Shown here one piece after another: positions 61,355-64,000 of a stretch of 64,000 nt of DNA. Positions within the stretch are counted from its first letter, which is position 1, and every line of letters starts with the position of its first letter. The DNA is from Methanosuratincola petrocarbonis (lineage in GTDB: Archaea; Thermoproteota; Methanomethylicia; Methanomethylicales; Methanomethylicaceae): NCBI GenBank assembly GCA_030522375.1, contig CP130488.1, positions 62,001-126,000 on the forward strand. The letters run 5' to 3'. Below the pieces are notes generated by a model. It ran no database searches and was not told the DNA's origin. It saw nothing but the letters and a program-made list of their open reading frames with translations. Both the position numbers and the translations under genes were made by a program.

Positions 61355-61756
61355 ATGTCAAGGATCGACAAAGGCATGAAGTGGGGAGTCGCTAACATAT
61401 ACAGCTCTTACAACAACACAATCGTGCACATAACCGACCTGACAGGAGCCGAGACCGTGGCATTCCAGTCGGGCGGCAGGATCGTCAAGGCTGACCGCGA
61501 GAAGCCCTCGCCGTATGCGGCCATGGTCGCCGCGACAAGGGCTGCGCAGGAGGCCCTCGAGAAGGGGGTAAGCGGCATCCACATCAAGGTCAGGGCTCCG
61601 GGCGGACACAAGAGCAAGACCCCTGGGCCAGGTGCCCAGGCTGCTATCAGGGCCTTGGCAAGGGCTGGCTTGATGATCGGAAGGATAGAGGACGTTACCC
61701 CAATACCTCATGACACGACTAGAAGGCCCGGTGGAAGGAGGGGAAGGAGAGTCTAA
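61355..61756 (+). CDS. rps11: Ribosomal protein S11
   Basis: A 133-residue protein; MKWGVANIYSSYNNTIVHIT and the glycine/arginine C terminus PIPHDTTRRPGGRRGRRV. ATG 61355 two bases after rps4. Confidence 0.96.
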   Translation: MSRIDKGMKWGVANIYSSYNNTIVHITDLTGAETVAFQSGGRIVKADREKPSPYAAMVAATRAAQEALEKGVSGIHIKVRAPGGHKSKTPGPGAQAAIRALARAGLMIGRIEDVTPIPHDTTRRPGGRRGRRV

Positions 61757-61757
61757 A

Positions 61758-61779
61758 AAGAAGGCTTAAATACCTTCTT
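61758..61779 (+). promoter_or_regulatory. Inverted repeat combining S11 terminator and rpoD promoter
   Basis: AAGAAGG (61758-61764) and CCTTCTT (61773-61779) flank CTTAAATA, itself a TATA-like sequence. The hairpin followed by T-rich sequence could end the rps11 transcript, while the TATA would start rpoD transcription near 61793. Confidence 0.4.
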
Positions 61780-61819
61780 TATTCTTTCACTTCAAGACCC
61801 GTGTTGGAGGTCAACACAC

Positions 61820-62626
61820 ATGGACGTTGAAGTTCTCGGCAATGTCGGCGCGAGGTTCAGAATCATCACAAGGGGCGCGGATCCTTCATTCATAAACGCC
61901 ATCAGGAGGACTGTGATGGCTGAGGTGACCGTCCCCGCCGTCGACAAGGTATTCATAGCCGAGAACTCGGGCGTCCTTTACGATGAGATACTCGCCCACA
62001 GGATCGGGTTGGTGCCCCTCAAGGGCGGAGAGGGCCTGGTCCGCCCCTCTGAATGCGACTGCGGTGGGAAAGGGTGCCCACGCTGCGAGGCGATATTGAC
62101 TCTCGAGGTCGAGGCACCGGAAGACGCTTATACTGTTTACTCCGGGCGGCTCAAGCCCGAGGGCTCAGTTTTTGTTGCTAACAACGACATCCCCATAGCC
62201 GTGCTGAACAAGGGTCAGAAGATCGCCTTGGAGGCGCACGCCCGGCTCGGCTCTGGAAAGGAGCACGCCAAGTGGCAGCCTGTTTCGGGCGCGGTGGTCA
62301 AATACGAGCCGATTATCACGATTGACGCGAAGAAGTGCTCGCTCTCGGTTAAATGCGTCCAGGCCTGCCCGAAGAAGATACTTGTCGTCGAGGGGGGTGT
62401 TCTGAAGGTCACCTCCGTCTGGGACTGCACCCTCTGCAAGGAGTGCGTGGACGCATGCCCCAATGGGGCGATTTCAGTCTCGTATAACCCTGCGAATGCG
62501 ATGCTGACGCTCGAAAGCGAAGGATCGCTGTCCCCGCAGGAACTCATCTTCGCTGCTTGCGACGTTCTGAAGGATAAATTCGAGTCGATAAGGATTGCGC
62601 TTGAAAATACAAAGGAGGCATCTTAA
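61820..62626 (+). CDS. rpoD: DNA-directed RNA polymerase subunit D with ferredoxin-like domain
   Basis: A 268-residue alpha-like subunit that dimerises with L to nucleate polymerase assembly. The D3 ferredoxin domain is present: the second motif is complete (C203, C206, C209, C213), but the first has C173, C179 and C183 with Ser at 176 where the second cysteine should be. CDCGGKGCPRC (80-89) is the archaeal insert. In other archaea this domain binds one or two [4Fe-4S] clusters. Confidence 0.95.
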   Translation: MDVEVLGNVGARFRIITRGADPSFINAIRRTVMAEVTVPAVDKVFIAENSGVLYDEILAHRIGLVPLKGGEGLVRPSECDCGGKGCPRCEAILTLEVEAPEDAYTVYSGRLKPEGSVFVANNDIPIAVLNKGQKIALEAHARLGSGKEHAKWQPVSGAVVKYEPIITIDAKKCSLSVKCVQACPKKILVVEGGVLKVTSVWDCTLCKECVDACPNGAISVSYNPANAMLTLESEGSLSPQELIFAACDVLKDKFESIRIALENTKEAS

Positions 62627-62989
62627 ATGAAGAGGACATTACCAACAAACCCTAAAACTAGGCGTTTGATAAGAATGCTCAGACGCGCTTCAAGGTCAAG
62701 CAATGTCGGAGTATGGAGGGATCTCTCCGAACTGCTCTCCATCCCGACCAGGAAGAGGATCTCTGTAAACGTAAGCAAGATCGACAAATTCGCCAAGGAA
62801 GGGGAATTCATAGCTGTGCCAGGAAAAGTGCTTGGCTTCGGGAACATCACCAAGAAAGTCGATGTCGCTGCCCTGTCTTTCAGCCCTTCGGCAAGGGAGA
62901 AGATAACGAGCGCCGGAGGCAGGGCGATCTCACTCGAGGTGCTGTTGAACCTAAATCCGAGGGGAAGAGGGGTCAAGATACTGAGGTGA
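62627..62989 (+). CDS. rpl18e: Ribosomal protein L18e
   Basis: A 120-residue protein; WRDLSELLSIPTRKRISVNV and VPGKVLGFGNITKKVDVAAL. ATG immediately follows the rpoD stop. Confidence 0.95.
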   Translation: MKRTLPTNPKTRRLIRMLRRASRSSNVGVWRDLSELLSIPTRKRISVNVSKIDKFAKEGEFIAVPGKVLGFGNITKKVDVAALSFSPSAREKITSAGGRAISLEVLLNLNPRGRGVKILR

Positions 62990-62995
62990 CACGAA

Positions 62996-63433
62996 TTGCC
63001 AGAGGTACTTTACATCGACGGTAGCGGACTGAGGCTCGGGAGGGCTGCCTCGAAGATAGCCAAGCATCTGATGGCGGGAGACAAGGTAGTTGTGGTCAAT
63101 GTTGACAAAATAGCGGTCTCCGGGGATCGGGACTCTGTTATGAGTAAATACGAGCGTTGGATGTCCATAAGGACGCTAAAGAACCCGGAGGAGGTCGGGA
63201 TGAAGCAGCACCGCTCCCCAGATCGCCTTTTCCACAGCGCCGTCAAGAACATGCTGCCGAAGACCCCTTCTGGGAAGGCCGCACTGAAGAGGCTGAAGGT
63301 CTTCATCGGAACCCCAGGAGAGTTCACGAATGCCCAGTTCCATACAATTGAAGAAGCACATGTCAAGAACCTGCGGGGTCCGTATATGGAGCTTGGCGAG
63401 GTATCAAAGAGTTTAGGATGGTCTGTGCAATGA
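62996..63433 (+). CDS. rpl13: Ribosomal protein L13
   Basis: A 145-residue protein; YIDGSGLRLGRAASKIAKHL and AVKNMLPKTPSGKAALKRLK. TTG 62996; overlaps rps9 by four bases. Confidence 0.95.
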   Translation: MPEVLYIDGSGLRLGRAASKIAKHLMAGDKVVVVNVDKIAVSGDRDSVMSKYERWMSIRTLKNPEEVGMKQHRSPDRLFHSAVKNMLPKTPSGKAALKRLKVFIGTPGEFTNAQFHTIEEAHVKNLRGPYMELGEVSKSLGWSVQ

Positions 63434-63834
63434 GCGAGAAAGTAGTCGTTGTTAGCGGAAAAAGGAAGACTGCCATAGCAAGGGCAGTCGCCACCAAGGG
63501 GACTGGTAAGATCTACATAAACAACACCCCGATCGAAATCATGACGCCAGAGCTGGTGAGGATGAAGGTCATAGAGCCCCTTCTCGTCGCCGGGGCAGAG
63601 TATGCCAATGCGATAGACATCGACGTTAAGGTAGAGGGCGGCGGTGTGATGGGACAGGCGGAGGCGGCCAGGGTCGTAATAGCAAACTCCTTGGCTGAGA
63701 TATTCGGCGAGTCTCTCAAGGGCAAGCTGATGGCCTACGACAGGAGGATGCTGGTCGAGGATCCCAGGAGGACCGAGCCGAAGAAGTTCGGCGGCTACAG
63801 CGCCCGAAGAAGGAAGCAGAAGTCTTACAGATAA
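63430..63834 (+). CDS. rps9: Ribosomal protein S9
   Basis: A 134-residue protein; VVSGKRKTAIARAVATKGTG and the C-terminal RRKQKSYR that reaches the P-site tRNA. ATG 63430 overlaps rpl13 (ATGA); ATG 63418 is longer but lies inside rpl13. Confidence 0.96.
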   Translation: MSEKVVVVSGKRKTAIARAVATKGTGKIYINNTPIEIMTPELVRMKVIEPLLVAGAEYANAIDIDVKVEGGGVMGQAEAARVVIANSLAEIFGESLKGKLMAYDRRMLVEDPRRTEPKKFGGYSARRRKQKSYR

Positions 63835-63843
63835 GGTGTCGTT

Positions 63844-64000
63844 ATGATAATCCCTGTCCGGTGCTTCACATGCGGCAAGGTCATTGCCGACAAATGGGAG
63901 GCGTTCAATGAGCGAGTGGGGAAGGGCGAGAACCCTGCCAGGGTGTTGGACTCTATGGGGATCGAGAGGTACTGCTGCAGGCGCATCTTCCTCTCACATG
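63844..64000 (+). CDS. rpoN: DNA-directed RNA polymerase subunit N (partial)
   Basis: The first 52 residues of the small zinc subunit (Rpb10 homologue): MIIPVRCFTCGKVIADKWEA with zinc ligands CFTC and the CC pair in RYCCRRIFLSH. The last residues lie beyond the window. It follows rps9, the normal archaeal order. Confidence 0.95.
   Translation, partial: MIIPVRCFTCGKVIADKWEAFNERVGKGENPARVLDSMGIERYCCRRIFLSH

Noticed and set aside
1..64000. CRISPR arrays, insertion sequences, rRNA genes
   Set aside because: No regularly spaced repeats, transposase signatures or rRNA sequence were seen.

Overview
This is archaeal DNA of fairly high GC. The evidence is archaeal/eukaryotic-type RNA polymerase subunits (H, B, A1, A2, D, N), EF-1alpha, archaeal ribosomal proteins (S4e, L30e, L32e, L19e, L18e), an RNase P Rpp29 subunit, RtcB with archease, TATA-box promoters (several placed for leaderless transcripts), many TTG/GTG starts, and four tRNA genes that all carry bulge-helix-bulge introns. 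RpoB is one unsplit gene while RpoA is split into A1 and A2. That fits a Thermoproteota (TACK) lineage better than a methanogenic or halophilic euryarchaeon, but the exact group cannot be fixed from the sequence alone.

Layout. Positions 1-12.1 kb form an accessory region: a truncated ATPase, a beta-helix surface protein whose start codon is missing, a vapBC-type toxin-antitoxin pair broken by frameshifts, small enzymes, an indolepyruvate oxidoreductase beta gene whose alpha partner survives only as a stub, a lipid-linked oligosaccharide-type flippase, an ornithine cyclodeaminase-family enzyme, a sirtuin, a sugar reductase-like SDR and a two-gene membrane/secreted pair. A long polypyrimidine tract follows. 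Positions 12.3-18.3 kb hold de novo pyrimidine genes, pyrB-pyrI-pyrC-pyrDK and then pyrE-pyrF, with PyrD and PyrK fused in one protein. Positions 18.4-20.7 kb hold a flavodoxin, tRNA-Asp, an HtrA protease and tRNA-Tyr.

Positions 20.8-32.0 kb are the rpo/str cluster: rpoH-rpoB-rpoA1-rpoA2-rpl30e-nusA-rps12-rps7-EF1A-rps10. Positions 32.3-42.4 kb are mixed housekeeping: a TspO-like membrane protein, UV endonuclease, ferritin-like protein, tRNA-Ser(TGA), archease and RtcB (the machinery that rejoins spliced tRNAs), a metallo-hydrolase, phosphate transporter plus DUF47, and valyl-tRNA synthetase. Positions 42.4-60.0 kb are the large S10/spc-type ribosomal cluster from a SPOUT methyltransferase and L3 through SecY, adenylate kinase, a YidC/EMC3-like protein, cytidylate kinase, Cbf5 and a methyltransferase. 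tRNA-Ser(GGA) follows. The last 3.7 kb are the alpha-type cluster rps13-rps4-rps11-rpoD-rpl18e-rpl13-rps9-rpoN, running off the end.

The core half is conventional in content and tightly packed, often with 4-bp ATGA-type overlaps. The unusual material is mostly in the first 12 kb, in the tRNAs, and in details of core genes: a probable AUA start in nusA, a Cys-to-Ser change in the RpoD ferredoxin domain, a lysine-rich extension on RpoA2, and absence of L34e and L14e from their usual slots. I found no CRISPR array, rRNA gene or intact insertion sequence, and nothing I can defend as a wholly new multi-gene system.
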